Part shown: positions 27,000 through 35,796 of the stretch, one piece after another | Numbering within the stretch: the first letter of the stretch is position 1 | How the letters are laid out: every line of letters begins with the position of its first letter | NCBI RefSeq assembly: GCF_003602005.1 | Contig: NZ_QZWD01000016.1 | Span: 1-64,000, forward strand | DNA length: 64,000 nucleotides | Direction: 5' to 3' | From: Salinisphaera sp. Q1T1-3 | GTDB taxonomy: Bacteria > Pseudomonadota > Gammaproteobacteria > Nevskiales > Salinisphaeraceae | Notes under the pieces: generated by a model | Told to the model about the DNA's origin: nothing | Database searches by the model: none | Seen by the model: the letters and a program-made list of their open reading frames with translations, nothing else | Position numbers and translations under genes: made by a program

Positions 27000-27491
27000 T
27001 CAGGACGCCAGCAGTGTCTTGATCGGTACCTGATCCTTGACGATTGGGGATTTGATGACGATATAGCTGTCGAAGCGGTCGATGTCGACCTTGGCATCAT
27101 CGAGCAGACTTTCCATGGTCTGCTGGAAATGGCCGATGCTACGGGACACGAACCGCAGCAGATAATCGTACCCGCCGCTGATCATGTGGCATTCGAGCAG
27201 GCCGTCGACGGTTTCCAGGTACTGTTCGAAGGCACGATGGTGTTCGCATCGGTGTTCGCCCAGTGTCACTTCGGCGAACACGGTCACGCTGTCGGCGATC
27301 TTGGTCAGGTCGATTCGGGCCTGATACGAGGTGATGTATTTCGCGGCCTGCAAACGCTTGACCCGTTGCAGGCACGGGCTCGGCGACAGATGCACCGCCT
27401 GCGACAGATCCACGTTCGACATCCGGCCGTTGGCCTGAAGCGTGGCCAGGATATCGATATCGATACGGTCGAGTTTGACGGCCATGTCCAT
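27000..27491 (-). CDS. Lrp/AsnC-family transcriptional regulator
   Basis: This 163-aa protein has an N-terminal winged HTH (LDRIDIDILATLQANGRMSN...LSPSPCLQRVKRL) and a C-terminal RAM ligand domain with CHMISGGYDYLLRFV. It resembles the Lrp/BkdR group, octameric regulators that sense amino acids. It is transcribed away from the aldehyde dehydrogenase gene across a 310-bp AT-richer intergenic region and convergently with the AbgA-like gene, so it probably controls the aldehyde dehydrogenase and perhaps the whole amine cluster. An in-frame ATG at 27485 is an alternative start. Confidence 0.88.
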   Translation of the reverse strand: MDMAVKLDRIDIDILATLQANGRMSNVDLSQAVHLSPSPCLQRVKRLQAAKYITSYQARIDLTKIADSVTVFAEVTLGEHRCEHHRAFEQYLETVDGLLECHMISGGYDYLLRFVSRSIGHFQQTMESLLDDAKVDIDRFDSYIVIKSPIVKDQVPIKTLLAS

Positions 27492-27700
27492 TGCAGCCTT
27501 CCGGTTGGGTATCGAGGCGACACACCGAGCGTTGCCCGATCAGTGGGCAGCGATCTATGCGCTTTTGCAGTTCAATTTAATGAATCACTTCTTGAAACAT
27601 CATGTCAATTCGCGGCTGAGCAGTTAGCGTGCTGTTCGTGATGCAAAGCCCATACCAAGAGAAAATAGGTCGTAATAAGGAATCCTGCGATATTGCCGGC

Positions 27701-27729
27701 ATGACAGTCGTTTGTTCAAAGTATATAAT
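27701..27729 (+). promoter_or_regulatory. Predicted sigma70 promoter for the aldehyde dehydrogenase gene
   Basis: ATGACA (27701-27706) is a 5/6 match to the -35 box, and TATAAT (27724-27729) is a perfect -10 box with the ideal 17-bp spacing. The surrounding sequence is unusually AT-rich for this genome. Transcription would begin near 27736, about 65 bp before the ATG at 27802. The 200 bp further upstream, toward the lrp-like gene, are AT-rich and are the likely place for Lrp binding. Confidence 0.65.
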
Positions 27730-27801
27730 ATATTGAAAATTAAGAGGCCGTGCCCTTGTTCACGTCATTCGCTTGTCATACCACCAGCCCGGGCTGAATC
27801 C

Positions 27802-29289
27802 ATGACCTATGCCGCCCACGATTTCGCCCCCGATGCCGTTGCCCCATCTACGGGGCACTATATCGGCGGCACATACCGAGCCGCCGACGAGGCATCGATC
27901 GAAGTGACGCGGCCGAGCGACGGCCGGGTCTACGGGGCCGTGCCGGAAGCGGGCGAGGCCGGGGTCGATGCCGCTGTGGCCAGTGCCGTTACCGCGGCAA
28001 GCGAGTCAGGCTGGGCGCGCTGTGCACCACGGGATCGCGCCCGCGTCATGCGACGTTGGGCCGATCTGATCGATACCGATCAACGCTTGACCGAGATCGA
28101 GTGTGTCGGCTCCACGCGGCCGATCGGGCAGGCCTGTGCTCAGGACATTCCCTTCACGGCCGAGGCGATCCGGTTCTTTGCGGAATATGCCGACAAGGAC
28201 GGGGGCGATCTGACAGCCACGCGCGCCGATAGTCTGGGCTTCGTCGCCGCCGAACCGTTTGGCGTGATTGGCGCGATCACGCCATGGAATTTCCCGTTGT
28301 CCATGGCGTCGTGGAAATGTGGGCCGGCACTGGCGGCCGGCAATGCCATGGTCATCAAGCCATCCGAACTGACGCCGTTCTCCACCCTGCGGATGGCCGA
28401 GCTCGCGGTCGAGGCCGGTATCCCCGCCGGAATCTTCAATGTCGTGCAGGGCACGGGAGCGACGACCGGCGCGGCGCTGGTCCGGCATCCGGATGTCGGC
28501 AAGATCAGCTTCACCGGGTCGAACGCGACCGGGCAGCGCATCATGGCCGACGCCGGCGGGGCTGGCGTCAAACCGGTCACTCTTGAGCTCGGCGGCAAGA
28601 GCCCGCAACTGGTGTTTGCCGACGTGCCGGATTTCGAGCACGTCGCCCAATGCGTGGTACGGGGCTTCACCGCCAACGGCGGGCAGGCCTGTATTTCGGG
28701 TACGCGTCTGATCGTCCACGAACGCCTGGCCCAACCGCTGGTCGAGCGTATCGTGGAAATCGTTTCGAAAATGAAACCCGGGCCGACCTGGGCGGCAACG
28801 ACCGATTACTGCCCGATCATCGGTCGGGCCCAGGCCGATAAGATCGAGACGCTCGTCGCGCAGGCCAAACAGGCTGGCGCCGAGGTGCTGACCGGTGGCT
28901 CACGCTTTGCCGACGGCCCGGGCGGTCTGTTCTATCGGCCGACCGTGCTTGCCAACGTGACCGACGATATGGCCGTCGTCGCGCACGAAGTCTTCGGTCC
29001 GGTGCTCACGGTCCAGACCTTTCGCGACGAGGCTGAAGGGATCGCACGGGCAGATCATCCCCATTACGGTCTGGCCGCCGGTGTACATACCCGCGATATC
29101 GGCCAGGCGATGCGTGCAATGCGTGGGATTCAGGCCGGTACGATCTGGATCAATCGTTATGGGCGCAGCCGCGATCTCGCGATCCCGACGGGCGGTTACA
29201 AGGGCTCGGGGATCGGCAAGGATCTCGGTCGCCAGGCATTCGAGGCCTGTCAGCGATACAAGAGTGTTCTCATGGATTTCGAGGCCTAG
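27802..29289 (+). CDS. NAD(P)-dependent aldehyde dehydrogenase
   Basis: This 495-aa ALDH superfamily enzyme oxidises an aldehyde to the acid. Motifs are complete: ITPWNFPLSMASWKCGPALA (cofactor and substrate binding) near residue 156, FTGSNATGQ near 238, catalytic Glu in LELGGKSP near 258 and catalytic Cys in NGGQACISGTRL near 293. Aldehydes from the nearby amine oxidases are its natural substrates. Start 27802 (MTYAAHDFAP) fits the family length. Its TAG stop at 29287-29289 is also the first base of repeat copy A6. Confidence 0.88.
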   Translation: MTYAAHDFAPDAVAPSTGHYIGGTYRAADEASIEVTRPSDGRVYGAVPEAGEAGVDAAVASAVTAASESGWARCAPRDRARVMRRWADLIDTDQRLTEIECVGSTRPIGQACAQDIPFTAEAIRFFAEYADKDGGDLTATRADSLGFVAAEPFGVIGAITPWNFPLSMASWKCGPALAAGNAMVIKPSELTPFSTLRMAELAVEAGIPAGIFNVVQGTGATTGAALVRHPDVGKISFTGSNATGQRIMADAGGAGVKPVTLELGGKSPQLVFADVPDFEHVAQCVVRGFTANGGQACISGTRLIVHERLAQPLVERIVEIVSKMKPGPTWAATTDYCPIIGRAQADKIETLVAQAKQAGAEVLTGGSRFADGPGGLFYRPTVLANVTDDMAVVAHEVFGPVLTVQTFRDEAEGIARADHPHYGLAAGVHTRDIGQAMRAMRGIQAGTIWINRYGRSRDLAIPTGGYKGSGIGKDLGRQAFEACQRYKSVLMDFEA

Positions 29290-29582
29290 GCCTGTTGATG
29301 TGTCGTGCGAGTCCGCGCCAAGTGCGCCCTGAAATTGACGATGGGCGGCAAGACGAGGCATAGCACGCATAGCGTGTCATTCTGCGCCAGCGTGCTAGAA
29401 CGCTGGATTGCCGTCGTGTTCTTGATTTTGGGGGCACTTGTCCCGAAGGGTTGGGCCACAAATCCCGCCCGGCGGCGTTGCGAGTCTGGATCGTGGCACG
29501 CCACGATCGGCAACTCGCGTCTTGTCGGACACACTGCGGTCTCTCGACGAAAAGGCGCTCGAACGACACATCCAAAGGCCCT
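29288..29582 (+). repeat. Family A interspersed repeat, copy A6
   Basis: A copy of about 295 bp in A1 orientation, from AGGCCTGTTGATGTGTCGTG to ACGACACATCCAAAGGCCCT. It is nearly identical to A3 over most of its length. The TAG stop of the aldehyde dehydrogenase forms the left boundary. It lies between that gene and the XRE-cupin regulator, 30 bp before the latter. Confidence 0.85.
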
Positions 29583-29611
29583 GGACGCCCAATCCCAAAC
29601 GACAATCGCCT

Positions 29612-30244
29612 ATGAAAACGGAAACGAACGATACCGCCCAACCGTCGGCGACGGATTTCGATGCATCCACGGAGGTCAGTGTCGGTCGACGGCTGCGGCG
29701 CATGCGCAAGAGCAAGGGGTTGACCGTGGCGACTCTGGGCGAGCGCGCTGCGGTCTCGGCCGGCATGATCAGCCAGATCGAGCGTGGTCTGTCGAATCCG
29801 TCGATTGGCACCCTGGAACGGCTGCGCGGTGTGCTCGGCATTCCCCTGACGGCTTTTTTCGAAGACCGCGACGATCGGGCACCCGCCACGCCGGTGGCGG
29901 AACTCGTACGCCGTGCCGATCAGCGGCCGTTCTTCCAGGTCGGAAGCAACGGCATGAGCAAGGCGTTGCTCTCGCCGAGCGGCGATCACGATCTCCAGTT
30001 CATGATCATCAGCGTGCCGCCGCATACCCGATCGCACGACGTCATGATCGGTCCGGGCGAAAAAGCCGGGCTGGTACTCGAAGGCCAACTGACCCTGACC
30101 TTGGATGAGCGTGTCACGGTGCTTGCGACCGGCGACAGTTTCCAGTTCGACAGCCGCAAGGCCCACGGCGTGGCCAACGAATCCGACGAATCGGTGCGTC
30201 TGCTCTGGATCATGCATACCAAACCCCAGCAGGCCGAGTTCTAA
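29612..30244 (+). CDS. XRE-family regulator with C-terminal cupin (PuuR type)
   Basis: This 210-aa regulator has an HTH_3 domain at residues about 24-80 (GRRLRRMRKSKGLTVATLGE and SAGMISQIERG) and a cupin ligand-binding domain at about 130-200 (VLEGQLTLTLDERVTVLATG). The layout equals PuuR, the putrescine repressor, and related regulators of amine and amino acid catabolism. It lies 28 bp upstream of an FAD oxidoreductase on the same strand and probably regulates it and the preceding aldehyde dehydrogenase. The start at 29612 lies just outside repeat A6, so its native promoter may have been replaced by repeat sequence. Confidence 0.88.
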   Translation: MKTETNDTAQPSATDFDASTEVSVGRRLRRMRKSKGLTVATLGERAAVSAGMISQIERGLSNPSIGTLERLRGVLGIPLTAFFEDRDDRAPATPVAELVRRADQRPFFQVGSNGMSKALLSPSGDHDLQFMIISVPPHTRSHDVMIGPGEKAGLVLEGQLTLTLDERVTVLATGDSFQFDSRKAHGVANESDESVRLLWIMHTKPQQAEF

Positions 30245-30272
30245 GCGCGGCCCTGATCAGGAGAATCAAACC

Positions 30273-31604
30273 ATGCCTATCCAGGTCGATCCGGTGCCCG
30301 ATAGCGCCGAGCTGCCCGAAGCGGTCGATTTCGCCATCATCGGTGGTGGCATCATCGGCGTCTGCAGCGCCTATGAACTGGCGCGCAAGGGGCATAAGGT
30401 CGCCCTGTTCGAAAAAGGCGTGATTGCCGGCGAGCAGTCCGGGCGCAACTGGGGCTGGTGCCGGCAGCAGAACCGCCACATTTTCGAATTGCCCATGGCT
30501 ATGCACGCGTTGCGCCGTTGGGGCGAACTGGCCGCGGAAATCGGCGAGGACACCGGTTTTCGGCGTGAAGGCATCGTCTATACCACGACCCGCGAAGAAG
30601 ACATCGAGAAATGGCGCGCTTGGGAGCAGGAGGCACGCCAGCAGGGGTTCATCAGTCATATCCTCGATGCCGACGAAGCCAAGGCGCGCTCCCCGGGGAC
30701 GACCACTGACTGGGTCGGAGGCTTGTTTTCTCCGGACGACGGACGCGCCGAACCGTCCATGGCTGCGTCGGCCATCGCGCGCGGATTGATCAAACGCGGC
30801 GCCACCGTGCACCAGAACTGTGCCGTGCGCGGTCTGGATATCGCGGGCGGACGCGTGACGGGCGTGCATACCGAGCGTGGCCGAGTCCGGGCAAAGACCG
30901 TCATCGGCGCCGGCGGGGCCTGGAGCGCGCGGCTGTGTCGACGCCACGGGATCGGCTTGCCAGTGGCCAACGTCGTCGGCACCGCGTTTCGGACTGCGGC
31001 CGCCACCGAGGTGACGCCGGGCTGTCTGACCACGCCGACCGTGGCCATGCGACGGCGCATCGACGGCTGCTACACGCTGGCCGTGCCGGGCCGTGGCCGG
31101 ATCGATCTGGCGCCGCTGGGCATGCGTTATGCCGCCAAGTTCTATGCGGCCTATCAGCGCAAGCTGAAGAAAAAACTGACCTATCGTTTCGGAAAACCTT
31201 TTTTCAGCGGCCCGGAAGCGCTCGGGTCCTGGTCTCTCGATGGGGTCTCGCCGTTCGAGAAGACACGTATACTGGACCCGAAGCCCGATGTCCGTCTTGC
31301 CCGGGATACGCTGGCCGCCTGCCAGAAAGAATACCCGGAACTGGCGGATATGGAGATCGCCGACATCTGGGCCGGTGCGATCGACACCACGCCCGACTTG
31401 ATCCCGGTCATCTCGCCGGTCGAGGCCTTGCCGGGATTCATCATCGCCTCGGGCTTCTCCGGCCATGGCTTTGGCATCGGCCCGGGCGCCGGACGCCTGA
31501 TTGCCGATATGGCCGCCGAGGACGCCCCCTTGCTCGATGCCTCACCCTACCGACTCGATCGATTCTACGACGGGACCCGGCTCAAGCAGCCCGAATTGAT
31601 GTAG
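30273..31604 (+). CDS. FAD-dependent oxidoreductase (DAO/DadA-like)
   Basis: This 443-aa flavoenzyme has the dinucleotide-binding motif IIGGGIIGVCSAYELARKG near residue 23 and a GEQSGRNWGWCRQQNR block near 53. A C-terminal GFSGHGFGIGPGAGRLIADM segment completes the FAD site. It is of the D-amino acid dehydrogenase / glycine-sarcosine oxidase class. A GGAG Shine-Dalgarno precedes the ATG. It is cotranscribed with the PuuR-type gene. Substrate unknown; a D-amino acid or N-substituted amine is plausible. Confidence 0.85.
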   Translation: MPIQVDPVPDSAELPEAVDFAIIGGGIIGVCSAYELARKGHKVALFEKGVIAGEQSGRNWGWCRQQNRHIFELPMAMHALRRWGELAAEIGEDTGFRREGIVYTTTREEDIEKWRAWEQEARQQGFISHILDADEAKARSPGTTTDWVGGLFSPDDGRAEPSMAASAIARGLIKRGATVHQNCAVRGLDIAGGRVTGVHTERGRVRAKTVIGAGGAWSARLCRRHGIGLPVANVVGTAFRTAAATEVTPGCLTTPTVAMRRRIDGCYTLAVPGRGRIDLAPLGMRYAAKFYAAYQRKLKKKLTYRFGKPFFSGPEALGSWSLDGVSPFEKTRILDPKPDVRLARDTLAACQKEYPELADMEIADIWAGAIDTTPDLIPVISPVEALPGFIIASGFSGHGFGIGPGAGRLIADMAAEDAPLLDASPYRLDRFYDGTRLKQPELM

Positions 31605-31713
31605 CGAAGACCGGCGCGATGTCTGGTTTCGTCGCCGCCTTGGTCAGGCGACGGTGGAACCGGATCGATAAAATCGAAAAGTTATCGCGTGTCATGTGGA
31701 GAGGCGGTAAGTC

Positions 31714-32223
31714 TCACCCATTGCGGCGTGCCGGTGCGCTTTGCAGATCGAACCGTTTGCGCACGACGCGGGCGTCGCGTTGATAGGTCCGAAAGCCCAT
31801 CGCCTCGTAATACGCGAGCCCAGTCTGGTTGTCTGCGCCGATCGTGGCATCGATGGTCGGCAGGGCGTGCCTGCGGGCAGCCTCCTGCGTGGCCTCGAAG
31901 AGCGCGCGGCCCACGCCCCGACGATGCGCTGCGGGATGGATATGGGTGCCGATGATCCCCCAGCCGGGCGTGACGTCGTAGTCGTTGTCTACCGAGGCGT
32001 ATTTGAGCGCCTGAAAGCCGAGCGCGCGGTCCTGCTCGTTGACTGCAACGACGCAGGCACGTTGGTCGGGATGATCGAAATAGCGTTGTCGTACAAAATC
32101 GGCATCGTGCGGCCGGTCGCGGCCGGTCGCGTCGATGATGGCCGCCAGTACATCGACCAGGGCCGATATATCGGTGGCGCGGGCCGGCCGTATTACAAAA
32201 TCGGTCATCTCGTTTGTGTGCAT
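31714..32223 (-). CDS. GNAT-family N-acetyltransferase
   Basis: This 169-aa single-domain acetyltransferase has the acetyl-CoA-binding motif HPAAHRRGVGRALFEATQE near residue 97 and LAYYEAMGFRTY near 140, typical of GNAT proteins. It is the last gene of the minus-strand ast operon: its start overlaps the 3' end of astB by 19 bp. The acceptor is not predictable; the coupling suggests a role near arginine metabolism. It converges with the DadA-like gene. Confidence 0.8.
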   Translation of the reverse strand: MHTNEMTDFVIRPARATDISALVDVLAAIIDATGRDRPHDADFVRQRYFDHPDQRACVVAVNEQDRALGFQALKYASVDNDYDVTPGWGIIGTHIHPAAHRRGVGRALFEATQEAARRHALPTIDATIGADNQTGLAYYEAMGFRTYQRDARVVRKRFDLQSAPARRNG

Positions 32224-33596
32224 GATGTCTCGCGCTGGAAGGGATAGACCGAGCCGAGCCGCAGGATGCCGGTCAACTCGTCCAGCGCGGTCCGGGTTTC
32301 GTCGATGAGGGTCGGATCGGCCAGATCGGCGATCGCGAGACGGTCGCGATAGTGCCGTGTCACCCAGGCTGCGAGTTCGTCGTGAAGCGCGTCATCGAGA
32401 AACACGCGGGCCTTGATCGCCGCCCGCTCGGCCGGGCTGAGTATGACCCGCAGTCGTAGACAGGCCGGGCCGCCGCCGTTATCCATGCTCTGCTTGACGT
32501 CGAACGCCTGCCAGCCCGTGATCGGATTGTCCGGGGCGGCGACGATGCGGTCCAGTTCGGCGGCGACTGTTGGTTCGTGCTCGCATTCGGCCGGCACGAT
32601 CACGCGCATCGAGCCGTCGGCGTTGCTGAGCAGCTGTGAATTGAACAGATAGGTCGCCACGGCCGTTTCCAGCGAGACCCGGTCCCGGGCCACGCGCACC
32701 GGCGCCAACACGGCGCCGATATCCATTAGCCGGGTTTCGAGTGCGTCGAGTGTGGCGGCTTCGTCGGCGAAAGCGTCTTCGTGATAGAGCAGAACCGGCC
32801 CGTTGCCGACCGCGATCACGTCGTTATGAAAAACGCCGGCATCGATGGCGGCCGGATTCTGCTGGGCGAAGACGCTCTGGTCCGTGGTCAGGCCGTGTTG
32901 GCGCGCCACGGCCTGGCTGGCCTCCAGCGTCTGTCGGGCGCGAAAGTGCTTCGGCGCGCGGCCCTCGGATAGGCCGGTCTGGCCGTAGACGAACAGATGC
33001 ACGCCGCTGGTCCCGTAGTCATCACACAGCCGGGTGTGATTGGCCGCGCCTTCGTCGCCGAAAGCCGGCGTGGCCGGCAGGATGGGGTGATGGGCGAAAT
33101 AGGCCTCGTCGGCGAAGATCGCGGCCAGCACGTCGCGGGTGACCGGCGCTTCCAGGGCCCGATGATAACTGGACTGCAGATTGGCGGCGGTGAAATGCAC
33201 GCGTCGGTCAGCAGCATCCACGCTGGGGGTGACGGTGGCCGCATTCGCTGTCCACATCGCGGCTGCCGAGGAGATCGTCCGGACCAGTGAGAAATCGGCC
33301 GCGGCGGCGGCCGCGAGCTGCTCGGCTGGCGTGCCGGGAAACCCCAAGGCGCCCAGGGCGTCGACCGCCGGCCGGGGATGCGGTGGCAGCACGCCCTGCG
33401 CGAAACCCGCATCAGCCAGGGCTTTCATCTTGGCCAGCCCCTGTAACGCCGCCTCGCGCGGGTTGGAGACCAGCCCGGCGTGTGCGGCGGCGGCCAGATT
33501 GCCGTGGGCCAGCCCGGCATAGTTGTGGGTCGGGCCGACCAGGCCGTCGAAATTGACTTCGCGGGTCGCCGTATCCGAGAAATCGCCGGCGTTCAT
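32205..33596 (-). CDS. astB: N-succinylarginine dihydrolase (AST pathway, step 2)
   Basis: This 463-aa enzyme converts N2-succinylarginine to N2-succinylornithine, CO2 and 2 NH3. Family signatures are NFDGLVGPTHNYAGLAHGN near residue 15, HNDVIAVGNGPVLL near 258 (catalytic His/Asp) and QSMDNGGGPACLRLRV near 380 with the catalytic Cys. It is slightly longer than typical (about 447 aa). The start at 33596 overlaps the astD stop by 4 bp (ATGA). Order on the minus strand: astC, aruF-like, astA, (inverted repeat), astD, astB, GNAT. Confidence 0.95.
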   Translation of the reverse strand: MNAGDFSDTATREVNFDGLVGPTHNYAGLAHGNLAAAAHAGLVSNPREAALQGLAKMKALADAGFAQGVLPPHPRPAVDALGALGFPGTPAEQLAAAAAADFSLVRTISSAAAMWTANAATVTPSVDAADRRVHFTAANLQSSYHRALEAPVTRDVLAAIFADEAYFAHHPILPATPAFGDEGAANHTRLCDDYGTSGVHLFVYGQTGLSEGRAPKHFRARQTLEASQAVARQHGLTTDQSVFAQQNPAAIDAGVFHNDVIAVGNGPVLLYHEDAFADEAATLDALETRLMDIGAVLAPVRVARDRVSLETAVATYLFNSQLLSNADGSMRVIVPAECEHEPTVAAELDRIVAAPDNPITGWQAFDVKQSMDNGGGPACLRLRVILSPAERAAIKARVFLDDALHDELAAWVTRHYRDRLAIADLADPTLIDETRTALDELTGILRLGSVYPFQRETSCTQTR

Positions 33597-35089
33597 GCCT
33601 CGATCCCGTCGAGCGAGATACCGGCCGGCAGCGTATCGGGCACGGCGGCGCTGGTCGACTCCATCGAGGCCATCGGCCAGGCACAGTAATCGGCCGCGTA
33701 ATAAGCGCTGGGCCGGTGATTGCCGGAATCGCCGATGCCGCCGAAAGGCGCATCCGAGGCCGCGCCGGTGATCGGCCGGTTCCAGTTGACGATGCCGGCC
33801 CGGATCCGCAGCCGGAAATCCTTCCACAGGCCGGATTCACCGCCGATCAGCCCAGCCGACAGGCCATAGGCGGTGTTGTTGGCTTCCCGCAGAGCTTCAT
33901 CCCAGCTCGAGGTTCGACATACGGTCAGCAACGGGCCGAAGTGTTCGACGTCGTCGACATCGGCATGAGTGACATCGATCAGCGCCGGTGAGAGCAGGCT
34001 GGTGCCTTCGCGCAGCCGTTCGGCCGCCTTGATGACATGGGCACCGGCCTCGGCCATCGTGGCCTGGGCCGCCAAGATACCGTCGGCGGCCTCGACTGTC
34101 GCCAAGCCGGCATAGAAGGGCGGTGTATCCGTATCCGCCGGGTCACCGACCACGAGCCGACTCATCGCCTTGACCAGGTTGGCAATCAGCGCATCGCCGG
34201 CCGGGCCTTCCGGCACGATCAGCCGGCGGGCACAGGTACAGCGCTGGCCGCCGGAGGCAAAGGCCGATTGGAGAATCACCAGTACGGCCGCGGCGATGTC
34301 GTAACCGGCCTCGGCGACCACCAGCGGGTTGTTGCCGCCCAGCTCCAGCGCCAGGATCTTGTCGACGCGACCGCCGAAGGCGGCATGCAGCGATTTGCCG
34401 GTGGCCGCGGAGCCGGTGAATAACAGGCCGTCGATGCCGTCGTGGCCGGCCAGGGCCTGACCAACGTCCTTGGCTCCTTGCACGAGATTGATCACGCCGT
34501 CCGGCAGGCCGGCGGCTTGCCAGCACTGGAGTGTCAGATCGGCCGTGGCGGGCGTGATCTCGCTGGGCTTGAACACGACCGTGTTGCCGGCCAGCAGTGC
34601 CGGCACGATATGCCCGTTGGGTAGATGGCCCGGAAAGTTATAGGGGCCGAAGACCGCCAGCACACCGTGTGGCCGATGCCGCAGCACGGCCTGGCCGCCG
34701 GGGATGTCCTTGGATCGCTCGCCGGTGCGCTCGTGATAGGCAGTCTGCGAGATCGCGATCTTGCCGATCATCGCACCCACTTCGCTCGCCGCCTCCCAGC
34801 GCGGTTTGCCGGTCTCGCGGGAGATGGTTTCGGCCAGTTCTGCCTTGTTCGCTTCGAGCTGGTCGCGGAAGGCTTCACAGATCGCGGCGCGGTCTTCGAA
34901 GGGGCGGCGTGCCCAGTCCGCGAAGGCGCCGCGTGCGGCGTCGATCGCGGTGTCGATCTGATCGGCGCTGGCGGTTTCGCCTTGCCAGATCGTGTCGCCG
35001 GCGACCGGGTCGGTTTTGGTCAGGGATTCGCCGGTGCCTGGGTGCCATTGGCCGTTGAGGAAGAGTTTTTGTTTGGGTTCTAGGGGCAT
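33593..35089 (-). CDS. astD: N-succinylglutamate 5-semialdehyde dehydrogenase (AST pathway, step 4)
   Basis: This 498-aa ALDH superfamily enzyme oxidises succinylglutamate semialdehyde to succinylglutamate with NAD+. The AstD-specific FGPYNFPGHLPNGHIVPAL replaces the usual PWNFP motif near residue 147. Catalytic Glu lies in LELGGNNP near 247 and catalytic Cys in SGGQRCTCARRL near 281. It is immediately upstream of astB (overlapping). A 707-bp gap with a long inverted repeat separates it from astA. Confidence 0.95.
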   Translation of the reverse strand: MPLEPKQKLFLNGQWHPGTGESLTKTDPVAGDTIWQGETASADQIDTAIDAARGAFADWARRPFEDRAAICEAFRDQLEANKAELAETISRETGKPRWEAASEVGAMIGKIAISQTAYHERTGERSKDIPGGQAVLRHRPHGVLAVFGPYNFPGHLPNGHIVPALLAGNTVVFKPSEITPATADLTLQCWQAAGLPDGVINLVQGAKDVGQALAGHDGIDGLLFTGSAATGKSLHAAFGGRVDKILALELGGNNPLVVAEAGYDIAAAVLVILQSAFASGGQRCTCARRLIVPEGPAGDALIANLVKAMSRLVVGDPADTDTPPFYAGLATVEAADGILAAQATMAEAGAHVIKAAERLREGTSLLSPALIDVTHADVDDVEHFGPLLTVCRTSSWDEALREANNTAYGLSAGLIGGESGLWKDFRLRIRAGIVNWNRPITGAASDAPFGGIGDSGNHRPSAYYAADYCAWPMASMESTSAAVPDTLPAGISLDGIEA

Positions 35090-35151
35090 TGCGGGCTCCG
35101 GGCTTTACTATTTGAAGTCGTCGTATTCACGAGCAGCTTCGACGGGCGGTT

Positions 35152-35710
35152 TCGCACTGCTGTGCAAGTGGCTTCTTTTGCTTGTCCAAAAGAAGCCACC
35201 AAGAAAAAGACACCCGGTCCGGCGCCGGCTTTGCCGGTCCACTCCGAAACGAAGCGTCGACGGGATGCGCCCAGAACTCGCATCGCTTTGGCGATGCTCA
35301 GACATGCTGGACGCACCGGCGCATGCGCCGGACACCCGCCGCCGCTCCGTTTCTCTGTCGCCGGCCTGACGGGACTTGTAATACAAACGAGATAACTTCC
35401 GGCCTACAGGCGGGCCGATGCGTTGCGTGGCACCGATCGTATCGGTACGACGCGAATCCCAAAGTCGGTCCGCGCTGTATTCGCTTCCCTTCAGACGCCC
35501 ACGGAGGCGCGCAGGACCGATGGGTGTCCAGCGCACGGCGCCGGTGCGGCCAGCTTGTCTGAGCGCGGCTAAAGCCGCGTGAGTTCTGGCCGTTTCCCAT
35601 CGGACCGAGTACCGCATTGCACCCGCGAAGCAGACGGCTATGAGGGTGTTTTTCTCTTTGCTTGGTTTCGTTTGGACGGGCAAACGAAAGTGACTCGCAC
35701 AACAGTGCGA
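35152..35710. repeat. 559-bp imperfect inverted repeat between astD and astA
   Basis: The outer arms begin TCGCACTGCTGTGC (35152) and end GCACAACAGTGCGA (35710). The left arm contains a perfect 13-bp hairpin, GTGGCTTCTTTTG-N6-CAAAAGAAGCCAC (35168-35199); the right arm has the corresponding hairpin TTTCGTTTG-N6-CAAACGAAA (35666-35689). Further in, the block with CCAGAACTC, CTCAGACA, GCTGGACGCACCGGCGC and GGACACCC (about 35260-35340) is inverted at about 35520-35600. Small hairpins GCATCGC-TTTG-GCGATGC and CGCGGC-TAAA-GCCGCG sit at equivalent places. It looks like the intergenic inverted repeats with CTTTTGCTTGTCCAAAAG ends seen in other proteobacteria. I see no gene in 35090-35796. Confidence 0.8.
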
Positions 35711-35796
35711 AATCGCTCGGCCAACGCTGCACATGAGTGCTAACGGTTCCCGCGCGCAATTTGGCTGCCATGGAACATCCGGCCGATATAGACGAC

